NCBI GenBank assembly: GCA_029204225.1
Contig: CM055095.1
Span: forward strand, 73,506,753 to 73,570,752
From: Diphasiastrum complanatum
Lineage: Eukaryota > Streptophyta > Lycopodiopsida > Lycopodiales > Lycopodiaceae
DNA length: 64,000 nt
Direction: 5' to 3'
Shown: positions 45,890 to 56,989 of the stretch, piece after piece
Layout of the letters: the number at the start of each line of letters is the position of its first letter
How positions within the stretch are numbered: the first letter of the stretch is position 1
Notes under the pieces: model-generated
Databases searched by the model: none
The model's input: the letters and a program-made list of their open reading frames with translations, nothing else
What the model was told of the DNA's origin: nothing
Translations under genes and position numbers: made by a program

Positions 45890-46708
45890 TGGGGTCGAAG
45901 ATCTCTCGTAGTATAGCCCTTCCGCCTGTCAACAAAGGTTAGATCACTGGATAGGTGCCTAACTATGCATAGATGCTACTTTTAGTTAATTTCCTACTTT
46001 CTCCCTTAACTCTACTCAACACTATACTACTCCTCTTTAACTCTACTCCTCTACACTAACATTCATCATAGTTTTGGTTGAAGAGAAGGAATGGAGAAGA
46101 AGAGATTGAGAAGGGAAGAGAAAGAGAGAGATAGAGAGTGAGGGTGGAGGTTAGCTCAAATGCTCCTTATGCTTGCAAATGGAAAAACATTCCTAATGGC
46201 AAACAATAAACATGGAAATAGAAAGCAATGGAAAACACAATCAAGAGCAATAGCAAGTAGTGAATAGCAAATGAGGATGCTTCTCTTCCAAAAATGGTAG
46301 AGTTTTTTCCTTCTCATTAAGCATCGAAATAGTGTACAAATGGTGCCTTTTTATAAAATGGGAAAGGCCCTTGCCCCTCAATCTTACTGGCTAATATTCA
46401 CAATGATTCTATCCATTCATCTTGGACCCAACTTGATCCAAGGGTCCACAAAAAGTACATTAGAAATCACAAAATTCATGTGAGTCCCAATTTGGACCCA
46501 ACTCTAAAAAGTGATCTCTAAGTTTAAAAATGACATTGGGCCTCTAGTTTTATTTTAATTACAAAACACAAGTCAAGTTTATTTTATTTACAACTTCAAT
46601 TGCGTGCTCATTGGGCCATGGGCTTATACATGCAGGATGCCATGCCCTCGCAACACATTTTATTGGAGGATTTTATTTATTTACACTTTGTTGGGAATAC
46701 CCCCAACA
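45890..46708 (-). mobile_element. LTR-like region ending TGTTGGG...CCCCAACA
   Basis: On the minus strand it starts TGTTGGGGGTATTCCCAACA (46708-46689), a typical LTR edge, and carries a TATA-type TTTTATAAAAAGG (about 46350-46363). A purine-rich GA tract lies at 46080-46150. It follows the Ty3 internal region (46.75-51.4 kb, minus) and so may be its 3' LTR. The far end is not defined. Confidence 0.45.
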
Positions 46709-46754
46709 GGATCCACGGCCTGAAGTAGTGCCGGTCCCTCGGCACTCTGCTAGT

Positions 46755-47855
46755 TTAGTATAGCATTCTCTTGGACTGCCTCTGGTGGATGAGATAGCCC
46801 GTAATGTCTTCCATGAAATTGAGACGGTCCAATTTCTTCAAGTCCTTTGGCGTGTGGAAGGACTTGTGGACTCTTGTCAGCCATTCCTGATCCCCAGGGA
46901 TCTCCAAGGAATGCAGCTCGGTAATATACGCGAGCAACTGGCAGCTAGTCTTCGACTTTGTCGAAAGCGAGCACCTTATTTGGATCAAAAAATATGGAGG
47001 AAAGAAAATCATCCCATTTTGTTTCAATGCCCATTAAATATTCTAAGTCATGGGCATAAGTGGCTACCGCGCGGACTGTGGGATCGGGGCAATTGATGTA
47101 GTGACTGACGAATGCGGAGAGAGCCCTTCTGGCGTCAACATCCGTTGTCCATCCATATTCGGATTTGATGATTGGCCAGTTGAAATTGTGTAGTGTGATC
47201 TGATCCAGAGGAGTGCCGCATTCCGCCCATTTGGATCTTCTTGGACATGGCAGAAAATGCGCGTTCACTCGTAACTGTTGCGGACTCATCACGTAAGCCT
47301 TGATGGCCGCAGGGTCTCTCTCAAATAACTGTTGTCGCCACTCCGGTTGTGGTTGGAGGGCGGGTAAGGCTTGCAGTTCTTTTCCCTTGATGGTCTGAGC
47401 TGAGAATGATATCTGCCAGCCGCCTCTTGATGACTCGTGGAGATATTTGGATAAAAATTCATTGATGTTCTCCTCCACAGACTTCGGTCTTCAGAAGGCC
47501 CGGCTGGCAGATATTAGCTCTTTTCTCGCGTCTCAGTAGCCGCATCTGTCTGCCCCTTGGTCTTGGCCTTCGGACCCTTGATCTGGTTGAAATCCCTCTG
47601 CTGCCTGTTGGCACTGATCTTGGCTAGTACTAGCATGTGCAGCGTCAAAATTAGGTGGCGGTGGAATTACCACGAGAGTGGGTTGGGCCTTCATTTCCAT
47701 GTATTTCTGGCATGCCTTGAGGGCTTGCTTGGCCTGGGCGAGCTCTTGCGTTGCGCTTGCCCGATACTTATTGAACTCCGTCTAGTAGCTGTTGAGGGTT
47801 TGGTTATAAATCTGCACCTAACGTCGTAGAAGATTCATCTCTGATTGGGAAAGCG
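46755..47855 (-). pseudogene. Second part of the Ty3 post-integrase ORF
   Basis: The continuation of the extra ORF beyond the solo LTR. It starts after a GCCTT copy with LSQSEMNLLRR and a stop, then YRASATQELAQAKQALKACQ and, from 47478, VEENINEFLSKYLHESSRGG and an open frame to 46945 containing RSKWAECGTPLDQITLHNFN, AFVSHYINCPDPTVRAVATY and WDDFLSSIFFDPNKVLAF. A shift then leads to PQVLPHAKGLEEIGPS. It is helical in character with conserved-looking Trp and Cys residues, but I recognise no family. It lies on the same strand directly downstream of integrase. Confidence 0.6.
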
Positions 47856-48601
47856 GCCTTTGTTGATTTCACATGTGTGGATTGTCCACTACATGTACTT
47901 GTGATCTCCTAAGGTGTGTAGATGCACCAAAATCAAGACTAGATTGAGATTCAAGATCAATCTTAGATCCTATGGCAAACACACACTACTACATGCATTC
48001 AATCACATCCAATTCTCACTCACATGTGTGGGAAGTATTAAAAAATTATTCTAAGTAAAAACAAGCTGCTCTCCTCGGGTAGAGAGAGAAAAACCATCAT
48101 GAGCTCTCGGGTGGAGAGAGAAAGCTAGAAATCCAATAACACTCAAAATCCACATAATCACCAAATCAATTAGATCCAAAATGAGGAGTACAATGATACT
48201 AGTAGATCCACGAGCTACCACTATGCTTAACTATGATTGGACCACACTTTGTCACCTCTTAATCCTATTGGACCATTGATCCATGCACCTCTTAATTCTA
48301 TTGGACTATATTCAAGCACACCTCAAATTCCTATTAGACCTCACATGGTTCCACCTCTAAATCCTATTGGACCTCTTAGAATTCATCAAACAAAGGCATT
48401 ACACTTGTCTACACTCTAATTGGCACGAGCTTAGCCTCTTACTCTATTTTGACTCAATAGTGACATTACAAGTGGAAATGCATAATTTGCCATCTATGCC
48501 AAATTTGTTCCTATCAACATCCTACACCTAGATGCTTGATGTAAAAAACATAAGACCCCTATATCTAACATAGATAATCTTTTTCAATTCTTCACAGCCT
48601 T
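47856..48601 (-). mobile_element. Copia solo LTR (47861-48596) with GCCTT target duplications
   Basis: A 736-bp unit with plus-strand edges TGTTGATTTCACA and CAATTCTTCACA, flanked by GCCTT at 47856-47860 and 48597-48601. No internal element sequence is present, so the LTR was left by LTR-LTR recombination. It is homologous to the LTR ending at 53566 (TAGATGCTTGATG, ACCCCTATATCTAACATAG) and shares its CTCGGGTAGAGAGAG words. It splits the extra ORF of the Ty3 element. Confidence 0.9.
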
Positions 48602-49797
48602 GTGTCCGGTGCAGATTGAGCTAACCAGATGAGCTTTTCGTCTTGTAAGGCTTTGACCTCTGTCCCCAGGCACGTGTTCTCTACTTCCAAAAGTGTAAGT
48701 TGCACCTGGATGGGGGCAAGCCGTTGGGATGCTTCATCTTGAAGCTCCCGCACCTTTGTGGAGTCCTCAGTCAGCGCTTTGGAGAGGCTTTGAATATATT
48801 TGCTTAGGCCCTCCTCCTTCTGCTGCAGCTTGGCAATCTCCTGGTGCCCTGCTTGTTCGTGGTGCTGAGCCAGAATCAGCTCTTGCTGCAGCTTGGTGAG
48901 GTCTGCTCGCAGCTGTGTATTACTTGTTGCCAACTGTAGTACCCTGCTTTCCAGGATAACTTTGGCCGCTACTACATCCAAGATGTATTTTCCTAGAGTT
49001 TGGTACGCCGTCGTTAGATCTGTGGGAGCAGCTGGTACACTGGCACTGGCAAGGGCTTGTGTTGTATCGGCCCCGACGACTTGTGAAATTCCGTCGTCAT
49101 TGTCTTCGATCACGTTTTCATTTGTCTTGATGTCATCTGGGGCGGTAGGGTCAGTCCGATCTGGTGATGCTACAAAAATTGTTTGTACAAATGCGTCATC
49201 AGGTAGCGGTTGGCTGCCCTCGGCAACCTCTGTTGGCGAAGCGAGTGGGGTGTGAGAAACATTTGTGGAAACATGGGTGAGGACGGTTTGTCTGAACGAG
49301 AGTATGGGAGGAACAGTGGGGAATTGAAGGGTGGTGTGGAGTATGGAAGAAGGTGAGGATGGAGCAGAAAGTGTCTGGCGTGGGGGTGAAAAATTGATAA
49401 CTTGCATCCATGCCAGAGTGTCGGGGGACAATTGCGAATCAGAAGGGTTGAATGTGAGAGGAGCAACCGTGGTGGCAGGAGTGATGGAGGATGCGATGGT
49501 GATGGATGGAGCAGTGGACACTGGAAGAGAAGTAGGAGTGGTATCAACAGAAAAAACAGGGATGGAGACAAAAACAGATGTGGAAGGAACAAGAAGAGAG
49601 GTAGCGGCAACAGAAATTGGAGTGGGGGGTTGCATAGAAGCAGAAGTGGCGGTGGTTGATGGAGTGGTCAGTGCGGCAGTGGAGACACGTCTTCGGATAA
49701 CAGGTGGAGATGTGGATGTAGAGGCAACGCCACGCATTCGTTTGCTGGCCGTTGTGTTAATGACTCCATGTTGGGAGGAGGTGCATGCCACCCCCAA
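48602..49797 (-). CDS. Ty3 post-integrase ORF: Ser/Thr/Pro-rich and coiled-coil protein, cut by solo LTR
   Basis: An open frame of about 400 codons beginning 12 bp after the integrase stop. Residues 1-250 are Ser/Thr/Pro/Ala-rich low-complexity sequence with short basic clusters (KRMRG, RRR). Residues about 262-393 form a convincing coiled coil, for example LGKYILDVVAAKVILESRVL, TQLRADLTKLQQELILAQ, EIAKLQQKEEGLSKYIQSL and LLEVENTCLGTEVKALQ. The frame runs into the solo LTR at 48596-48601; its natural continuation is at 47855 downward. Residues about 122-236 are shared with the plus-strand copy at 29.4-29.8 kb. Extra ORFs outside gag-pol are known in plant Ty3 elements, but I cannot match this one to a described type. 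Confidence 0.65.
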
Positions 49798-49809
49798 TCT
49801 GGATCTGTC

Positions 49810-51400
49810 TTATTGTGGTGGCCAGTACTTGTGCAACCAGCTACCGTTGATGGGTGTGTCGAATGGCGTCCCATCTAGCTTTTCTAAGTTCACGGCCCCA
49901 TGATTAAGAATTTCCTTGACCCTATAAGGACCTTCGCCCGTGAATTTTAACTTCCCCTTGATCGCCTTGGTTTTACACATCAGGACTAGATCTTCTGAAC
50001 GAAGATCCTTCTTTTGTAATCTGCGATCATGCCAAGCTTTGCGTCTTTCCTTTTCAGCTGCCAGTGCATGCACAGCTAGTAAGCGTGTTTCACAGAGTTT
50101 ATCCAGAGCTTCATGGCATAGTTGTAGAGATTTGGACTCATTAAGACGTTGTGCGGTGGCAATCCTTAATGAAAGAACTAAAAACTCTACTGGCATCACA
50201 ACATCCTGACCATATACCAATTGGAAGGGTGTTTGATCAGTGTCCCTTTATATGCTGTCATGAATGCCCACAGTGCAGCATGCAATTTGTGTTCCCAATC
50301 TGATCTGCTAGCTTCAACTATTTTTGTGAGCACGCCACACAGGATCTTATTGGATGATTCTGCTTGCCCATTACCACGAGGATAATAAGGCATACTGGTT
50401 CTGTGGATCACGAAGAATTCCTCCAATAGGACCTTGATGGTCTCATTGATGAAATGGCTTCTGCGATCATTGACTAGTTCCACCGGGCATCCAAAGCGCA
50501 TAATGATATTTTCATAAAGGAACTTGGCAGTGGTCCGAGCATCAGCTACTCTTACTGCCTTGGCTTCGACCCATTTGGTGAGGTAGTTTGTGGCTTCCAT
50601 TATGTATCGAGCCTGGGAACTCCTTGCTACAGGGTGAATTGGACCAATATAATCCAATCCCCATTTTTTGAACGGTGCTTGGGCTAAGACTGGGATGGTC
50701 CGTATAAAAACCAAAATGTGTGGCCATCAAATAGTGTCGAAACTTCTTAACCACATAGATCATTGCCAATGCTTCCCACTCTAGGGTTGAATAATTCATT
50801 TCGGTATACTGAGCTGTCGGCTTGCAAAGCGGATTGGAAAATCCTTTTTGTGTTAACTTGGCTGGGTTAAGACTGTTCCAACTGCATACTTCGATGCGTC
50901 CGTATGCACGTGGAACTCAATGGACCAATTGGGTGGTCGTAAGATTGGTGCTGAGACCAATGCATCCTTAATCTTCTCGAAAGCCTTTAGAGCTTCCTCT
51001 TTTCAATGTGGATCTGTTGTGAGCTTGTAAATTGGTTTGGCTAACTCCGCAAAATCAAGAATGAAGATCCTATAATAGTTAGCATGACCCATGAAAATGT
51101 CGACCTCACGGATCGTCCCCGGTGGTGGTAGATCAATAATGATCCTGATCTTTGATAGATTTGTGGCGATCCCGTGTCTTGACACTATATGGCCGAGTAT
51201 CAAGCCATGTGTCACCCAAAATTGATATTTTTTTGGATTCAGGGAGATCTGGTATTCGCGGCATTTTTGTAGCACCTTCTCCAAATTGGATAAGTGTTCT
51301 GAATCTGGTCCATGAACGCATAGATCGTCCAAGAAAATTTCTAGAAATTTGTGCAAATAATCTTTGAATGCTGCCTGCATGACTCGTTGGAAAGTGCTCA
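49810..51400 (-). pseudogene. Ty3-type RT-RNase H-integrase relic
   Basis: It starts inside RT at STFQRVMQAAFKDYLHKF, with FLDDLCVHG at the catalytic site (usual YLDD or YVDD), then LNPKKYQFWVTHGLILGHIV and GHANYYRIFILDFAELAKPI. A stop at 51003 and frameshifts follow; ILRPPNWSIEFHVHTDASKY and STLEWEALAMIYVVKKFRHY mark RNase H. Integrase (50714-50196) has KWGLDYIGPIHP with the first Asp, FGCPVELVNDRRSHFINE (the Gly after the second catalytic Asp-Arg is Arg), YYPRGNGQAESSNKIL with the Glu, and, after one shift at about 50220, the C-terminus ending GSWLHKYWPPQ. Gag, protease and the N-terminal half of RT are lost to the copia junction at about 51400. Confidence 0.9.
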
Positions 51401-52580
51401 AAGTCAACTTGGAAACCAACATCTAGCATTTTGCCAACACTAATGAGATTCCTAATGAGATTAGGCACAAAAAGTACATCAATAAGAGTGATACTGGATC
51501 CAACACCAATTGGTACACTACCAACTCCTTCTATCTTGCATTTACCATCAATTGGAAAGAAAATAAGCTTTCTAGCTCCATTATAAGGTGCAAGATGAGT
51601 GAAAGATTTCCTTGAACTAGTCATATGAGAGCTAGATCCACTATCTATCCACCATGAATTTTCATCTTCTAAACTAGAAGAAGAGTACATTGACATCATT
51701 AGAGATCCTTTTTCAAAACTCCCTTCTATCTCAACTTCACTCTCTTTAGTAAGATTAGCTTCTTGAGGAACTCTTCCTTCTTGAAACAATCAGAAGCAAA
51801 ATGCCCTTTCTTACCACAGAAAAAGCACTTCTTGTTGGATTTGAAACTTGTTGAAGTTTGTGATGATCCTCATCACTCTCCTCCTTTGACTTGTCCTTCT
51901 TGAAATGTTGATGTTGATGTTGCTCTTTTTCCCTTCCTCTTGGTTTGTCCTTTGAAAAGAGAGCTTTCTGCTCTCCACCATTCTTCTAGGAAATTTGATT
52001 GATCCTCAATAGCTTGTTCTCTTGTCTACACTCCTCGAAAATGAGAACTCCTTGTAGTGCCTACAAGCTTGGAAGCTCCTCCTTGATTGCATAAGTTTGA
52101 ACAAGGTTTTCAAATTCATCCTTCAACTCATTTAAGATCACTTGCACTAGCTCTCTTGGATTGAGGTCTCCTATGCAAGCAAGCTCTCTATGAAGATCAT
52201 TCGCTCTCAAAACAGAATTTGAGGCATTCTCATCACTCTTTTGGAAGCTTTGAAAGATTTAATTTCTCAGTGTGAGAAACCTAGATGTATTCCTTGCCTC
52301 ATAAATGGATTTCAATGTGTCCCAAGCCTCCTTGGCCGAGGCCAATCTCCCTCAACACTTCATTGGAAACATTCATTTTGATGATATGTAGGGCCATTCT
52401 TGCCCTCTTCTTGTACTTCTGGACCTCTTGGAGCACTTGAGGCTCCTCCTCAAGTCCTAGCACAATCTCCATCACATCTTGGAGTACCAAAATGGACTCC
52501 ATCCTCACCTTCCAAATGGCATAATTGGAGGTGTTCAATCTCTCACCATGCTCCAATAAAATGGAACCTATGGAAGCCAT
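51400..52580 (-). pseudogene. Ty1/copia gag-protease relic joined to Ty3 RT
   Basis: Gag starts MASIGSILLEHGERLNTSN at 52580 with WKVRMESILVLQDVMEIVLG and continues with frameshifts to a degraded knuckle region near 51.8 kb. The protease has WWIDSGSSSHMTSSRKSF (about 51650-51597, Asp-Ser-Gly intact), then IEGVGSVPIGVGSSITLIDV and MLDVGFQVDFE. At about 51400 the copia text stops and the Ty3 RT of the neighbouring element begins, so the next copia residues (present in the sister fragment at 58.2 kb as KDACLVKRDGEVVARG) are gone. Confidence 0.88.
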
Positions 52581-52869
52581 CTTCCCTTGAGAAATTGTCT
52601 TGCAATGATCAAAAAGTGTTGTTTCTCTCTCAATAAAGGATTCAGTAATGGTTTCCTACCAACTCCAATTTGAAATCTTGCAACTAGGTGTGAGATCAAT
52701 CTCACTAGCTCTACCAATCTCTCTCAAACTAGATCAAACTCTCATCCAAAGATGAAGCAAGGACAAATTTGGGTCAACTTGACTCAAGAAAATGTAAAGC
52801 ACACAAAACATCCACAAAAGACTCAATTACAAATGGTTTGCATGAAACTATGTGGCTATAACCTCAAAA

Positions 52870-53566
52870 TGATGCCTAGATCTCACCTAGACAAGATTGG
52901 CAAGCTTTTTCTTGAGTTTTTGGATGAAACAAGCTACATGTGAACCTAAATTGATGTGTCCAACCAGGTTGGGTGCCCTACCCACCTCACTTTGAAAGCC
53001 TATAACTTCACCAAACTCATCCAGTTGACATAAAATCAGTTGCACTATAGAGAGAGAGAGAGAGTGTGTGTGTGCCAATCAAGCCTCGGGTAGAGAGAGA
53101 ATGTGAAATAGTCACAATTGCCAAATCTCCATTAACTCTCAAAAACTCAATACAAAAGTGAGGTGAATCAATGTACATGTAGTATCTCGAGGTAGTCCAT
53201 GCTCGATTCCTATTGGATCCCCTTTCTAGCACCTCTTACATCCTATTGGATGAGTGATTGAACATCCCTACAATTTGATTGGACCCTTCTTTTGAAAATC
53301 TCACTTATGATTGGACCCTTGACTCTCTGCCAACACATTGACTTTGATCACTCATCAAATCTAACTTTGACACTTGTAGAGAACCTAACTAGCTCGAGGT
53401 ACATCACAATTGACTTTTGGCCTAATGATGGAAAAACATGTGTACTTGGCTATTTGACCTTTAAAGCCAAAATTTGCCCTATCAACTAGTTACACCAAGA
53501 TGCTTGAGTAACAAACTTAATGACACCCCTAAAGTCAACATAGATAAATTTTTTATATTTTTCACA
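52870..53566 (-). mobile_element. Copia LTR between an RNase H end and a gag start
   Basis: The minus-strand edge TGTGAAAAATATAAAA at 53566 follows a short AGGAG purine tract, and the body is homologous to the solo LTR 47861-48596. The other edge is only approximate (placed by matching the CTCGGGTAGAGAGAG words). No clear primer-binding site was found before the gag start at 52580. It includes AG/TG microsatellite at about 53048-53072. Confidence 0.6.
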
Positions 53567-53584
53567 CTCCTAAAAAGGTATATG

Positions 53585-54720
53585 TTCTAGAAAAGCATGG
53601 ATCTTGGAATCAATCCAAGATTATATCTATGTTTGATGAAGGAACTCTTGGGTAGTGGCTTGGTGAGTAGATCGACAATACATGAAGATGAATCAATATG
53701 CTCCAAATGGATCTCTCCTCCAATAAGCTTTTCTCTCACAAAGTGATGTGCAAACTCTCCTTGCATGAAAAATTGGATTGTTTGGCAAGGGCTTGGGCCG
53801 AGATGTTGTCACAATAGATCAATGGTAGATCATCCTCCTTCATGCACTTTAGCTCCAATAGAATCCTCTTGATTCGAAGCACTTGTTTTGTTGATGTAGT
53901 GAGTGCTTTATACTTAGCCTCACATGAAGAAAGAGAGATAATATCTTGCTTTTTGGAAAGCCAAGATATGAGATTACCTCCAAGAAATATAGTATATGCA
54001 CTTGTGGATTTTTGATCCACCTTATCACTAGCAAAATCTGAATCTGAGTAGCCAATAATGGATAGATCTTCACTTTTATAAAGCAAACCATAATCACAAG
54101 ATGAAGATATGTACCTTAGCACTCTCTTGGCCATCTTCCAATGATGGATCTTTGGATCTTGCATAGATTGACTCAACTTGTGCACACATCTCCCTTATTA
54201 GGATCTTTTACAATATGCTCCATAGGAGTATCAATGCTCTTAAAACTTTCCATATAAAACTTTTTCAACATAGAAAGAGCATATCCAGATTGACATATAA
54301 AAGCGTAATCATCATGAAAGTCAATCTCTAGGCCTAAGATATAGTGGATCTCTCCTAGATCTTGCATTTTAAAATCATTTTCAAGTGCAACTTTAGTCTC
54401 TTCAACTAATTTGATACAACTTCCACAAAGGATAATGTCATCTACATAGATGAGAAGAATGACAAGATTGCTAGCAACAAACTTTAGATACATGGAAGGG
54501 TCATAGTCACTTGGGATAAATCCTAGTGAGATAAGAAAAGAGTCGAGTCTATCATACCAAGATCTTGGTGCTTTCTTGAGTCCATAAAGACTTTTGAATA
54601 GCAAACACACTTTTGATTCATCCTTGATGAATCCTTGAGGTTGTTCCATATAGATTTCCTCTTCAAGATCTCCATAAATTCATTGAAAACATCCAATTGG
54701 AACACCTTGTTGATCCTGCA
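53585..54720 (-). pseudogene. Ty1/copia RT-RNase H relic, minus strand
   Basis: It begins near 54720 with a damaged CRINKVFQLDVFNEF, then KSLYGLKKAPRSWYDRLDSF, LLIYVDDIILCGSC (YVDD intact), HYILGLEIDFHDDYAF and SIDTPMEHIVKDPNKGD. After a shift come LSQSMQDPKIHHWKMAKRVL, DQKSTSAYTIFLGGNLISW and SSCEAKYKALTTSTKQVLRI, and a last frame with VREKLIGGEIHLEHIDSSSC, CIVDLLTKPLPKSSF and IPRSMLF. Several frameshifts make it inactive. It is closely related to the RT at 39.2-40.6 kb. Confidence 0.9.
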
Positions 54721-54724
54721 ATAT

Positions 54725-56040
54725 AGACTATCAAACCAGTGGTTCAAAAAGAGGATGATGATTCATCAACAACGGATCATACTTGTGACCGACCAGTAAA
54801 AAATTTGGGAGTTGATTATGATTCTCAAACCGATACTGTCAATTGGAATGAAGCTCTTGTAATAATTGACTCTACAGCAGGATATATGTGTCAACATAAT
54901 AATCAATCAGATTTGAGCGAGATTTCATTATTGGATCGAGCCTTGGATACACCGATATCTTTTTTATTGAATGTGCTGAATGTAGCTTGGATATCAATGG
55001 AGCCTATACTAGATCCGATTGAAGATGAACTCATTCCTTGAGTCATGCCTTGACTTATGATGACAATGTAGAACTTACTGATGGCATATTCTAAATCATA
55101 TGGATCCGACCAGATTTGGAGTGCATAATATTCCTGATGAACCAACAATAAAACCGCCAAAAGCAGTTATATTGAAGGAAGATAGGATCACGGGTTCAAT
55201 GACAAAGAAACAAGCCAAGCAACATTATAATACGGTCCTGAAATGGAAAAATCCTCCTCAAAAGATTGATTCAAAGAATGTGCCGCCCTTACTAGATAAA
55301 GGCAAAGAAAAAGTCAAGGATGATTCTGCAAGTTAGAGTTCTAGCAAGACATCATCATCTAGGAAGTCTTCACCTTCAAAGAAGAGTTTATCTTCTCAGA
55401 AGTCATCACCTCCACGATCAATTCCTGCTAAGAAGGCTAAGCAAAGATCCAAGACAATTCCTTTTGACAAAGAACAAGTAGATGAAGTTCAACATGAAAT
55501 GCCATAACATTTTAAACGATATACACTGGATGATGTGGTTATCATGTTACCAAAAGCACATCATGAACTCAAAGAACAAGTGCCAGAATTGAAAGATGCT
55601 TACAATGGCCCAGCTAGGACGTAAGCTATGAATCTTGTTGAACTAGGAGATCCAGAAAAGATTCTACAAGTTAGATCACAATTTAATCCTGAACAGTTTC
55701 AAGCACTATGAACGTTACTCATTAAGTATCAAGATTGCTTTTGCATGGACTTATAAAGATCTCAAGGGTATTCCGACATCAGTTATTGAACACACCATAC
55801 CTTTAATACCTGATGCATTTCCAAAGGTTACAAAGTTCTATCGCTGTAATCCTAATGTTACGGATCTGATAAAGAAAGAGCTTCAGAGATTGCTTGACGC
55901 CGATTCAATATATGAGATCGAGCATACCAGTCGCGCTATCAGGGTTAATATAGATTTTGTAGTGAAAAGTATCGTTCCCACAGAGGACAGCATTAGAAAG
56001 TTAGGTTTTTGGTGTAATTATGGCAGGTGGGACAGGAAAT
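54725..56040 (+). pseudogene. Ty3-type protease-linker/RT N-terminus relic
   Basis: Heavily decayed but alignable with the Ty3 element at 27.9-28.2 kb: KRYTLDDVVIMLPKAHHELK (about 55515-55575), MNLVELGDPEKILQVRSQF near 55628, then the RT entrance FAWTYKDLKGIPTSVIEHTI and IPLIPDAFPKVTKFYRCNPN near 55740-55855. The upstream part has a Ser/Lys-rich linker (RKSSPSKKSLSSQKSSPP) and several stops. The RT core is missing: at about 56040-56084 it gives way to a copia fragment. Confidence 0.75.
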
Positions 56041-56083
56041 GATGATGATGGCATAGGCAAAGTAAAAGTGACTTATCTAGTAG

Positions 56084-56976
56084 TTCAAGATGGTAGATCT
56101 AGGCTTCCTAAAGTTTATACTTGGGATAGAAGTGTCTAGAAGTAGCAATTGTACTTTCATAAGTCAATCTAAGTATGCTACTTCCATTCTTGAAAGATTT
56201 GGTATGAAAGATTGTAAGGGGATTGACACCCCTATGGAGCATGTTGTGAAAGCAACTAATGAAGGTGATGAAGCATCCTTTGAGGACATCACCCTCTTTA
56301 GGAAGCTTATAGGCTCTCTAATCTATTTAACCATCACTAGACCTGACTTAAGTTTTTGTGTAAGCAAGTTGAGTCAAAGTATGCAAGCTCCTTTAGTTCA
56401 TCATTGGAAAAGTGCCAAGAGAGTACTTAGATATGTTCTAGTACTAGATTTTTTGGCATGCTTTATGAAGGATCTAACTTGCACTTGAGAGCCTACTCGG
56501 ATTCAGATTTTGCAGGTGACAAGATGGATAGGAAGTCCATTAGTGCATTTGCAACATTTCTTTGTGGAGGAGTGATATCTTGGCTTTCCAAAAAGCAAGA
56601 TACAATCTCACTATCTTCTTGTGAAGCCGAGTACAAGGCATTGACTTCAACAACCAAAGAGCTCTTATGGCTAAGAAGACTCTTGATGGAACTACATGTG
56701 CTAGAGGCCGAGGAGATCCCTTACATATTTTGTGACAATCAAGCTTCTCAACAAATTGCTTCAAATCCTATCTTCCATGCTAGAACAAAGCATATTGAGA
56801 TAGCTCACCACTTTGTGAGGGAGAAGGTACAATCCAAGGAAGTGCAACTACATCATGTACCATCATCCGAATGCATAGCTGATATCTTAACCAAACCATT
56901 GTCCAAAGATCCATTTTTTAAGTTAAGATATGCTCTTGAAATTGTAGATAGATGTACACTAGATTTGCCAAGTTAG
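56084..56976 (+). pseudogene. Ty1/copia RT C-terminus and RNase H
   Basis: FKMVDLGFLKFILGIEVSR, DCKGIDTPMEHVVK, FEDITLFRKLIGSLIYLTI, TRPDLSFCVSKLSQSM, then one frameshift at about 56450 and RAYSDSDFAGDKMDRKSISA, GGVISWLSKKQDTISLSS, CEAEYKALTSTTKELLWLRR, IFCDNQASQQIASNPIFHAR and SSECIADILTKPLSKDP. A purine tract GAAGTGAGGAGGAG (about 56976-56989) and an LTR follow. A single frameshift apart, this is a good RNase H; everything upstream of the DLG motif is absent. Confidence 0.92.
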
Positions 56977-56989
56977 AAGTGAGGAGGAG

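Noticed and set aside
49331-49903. Plus-strand 190-codon Gly/Val/Glu-rich frame
   Set aside because: Antisense reading of the Ser/Thr/Pro-rich part of the minus-strand extra ORF; composition-driven.
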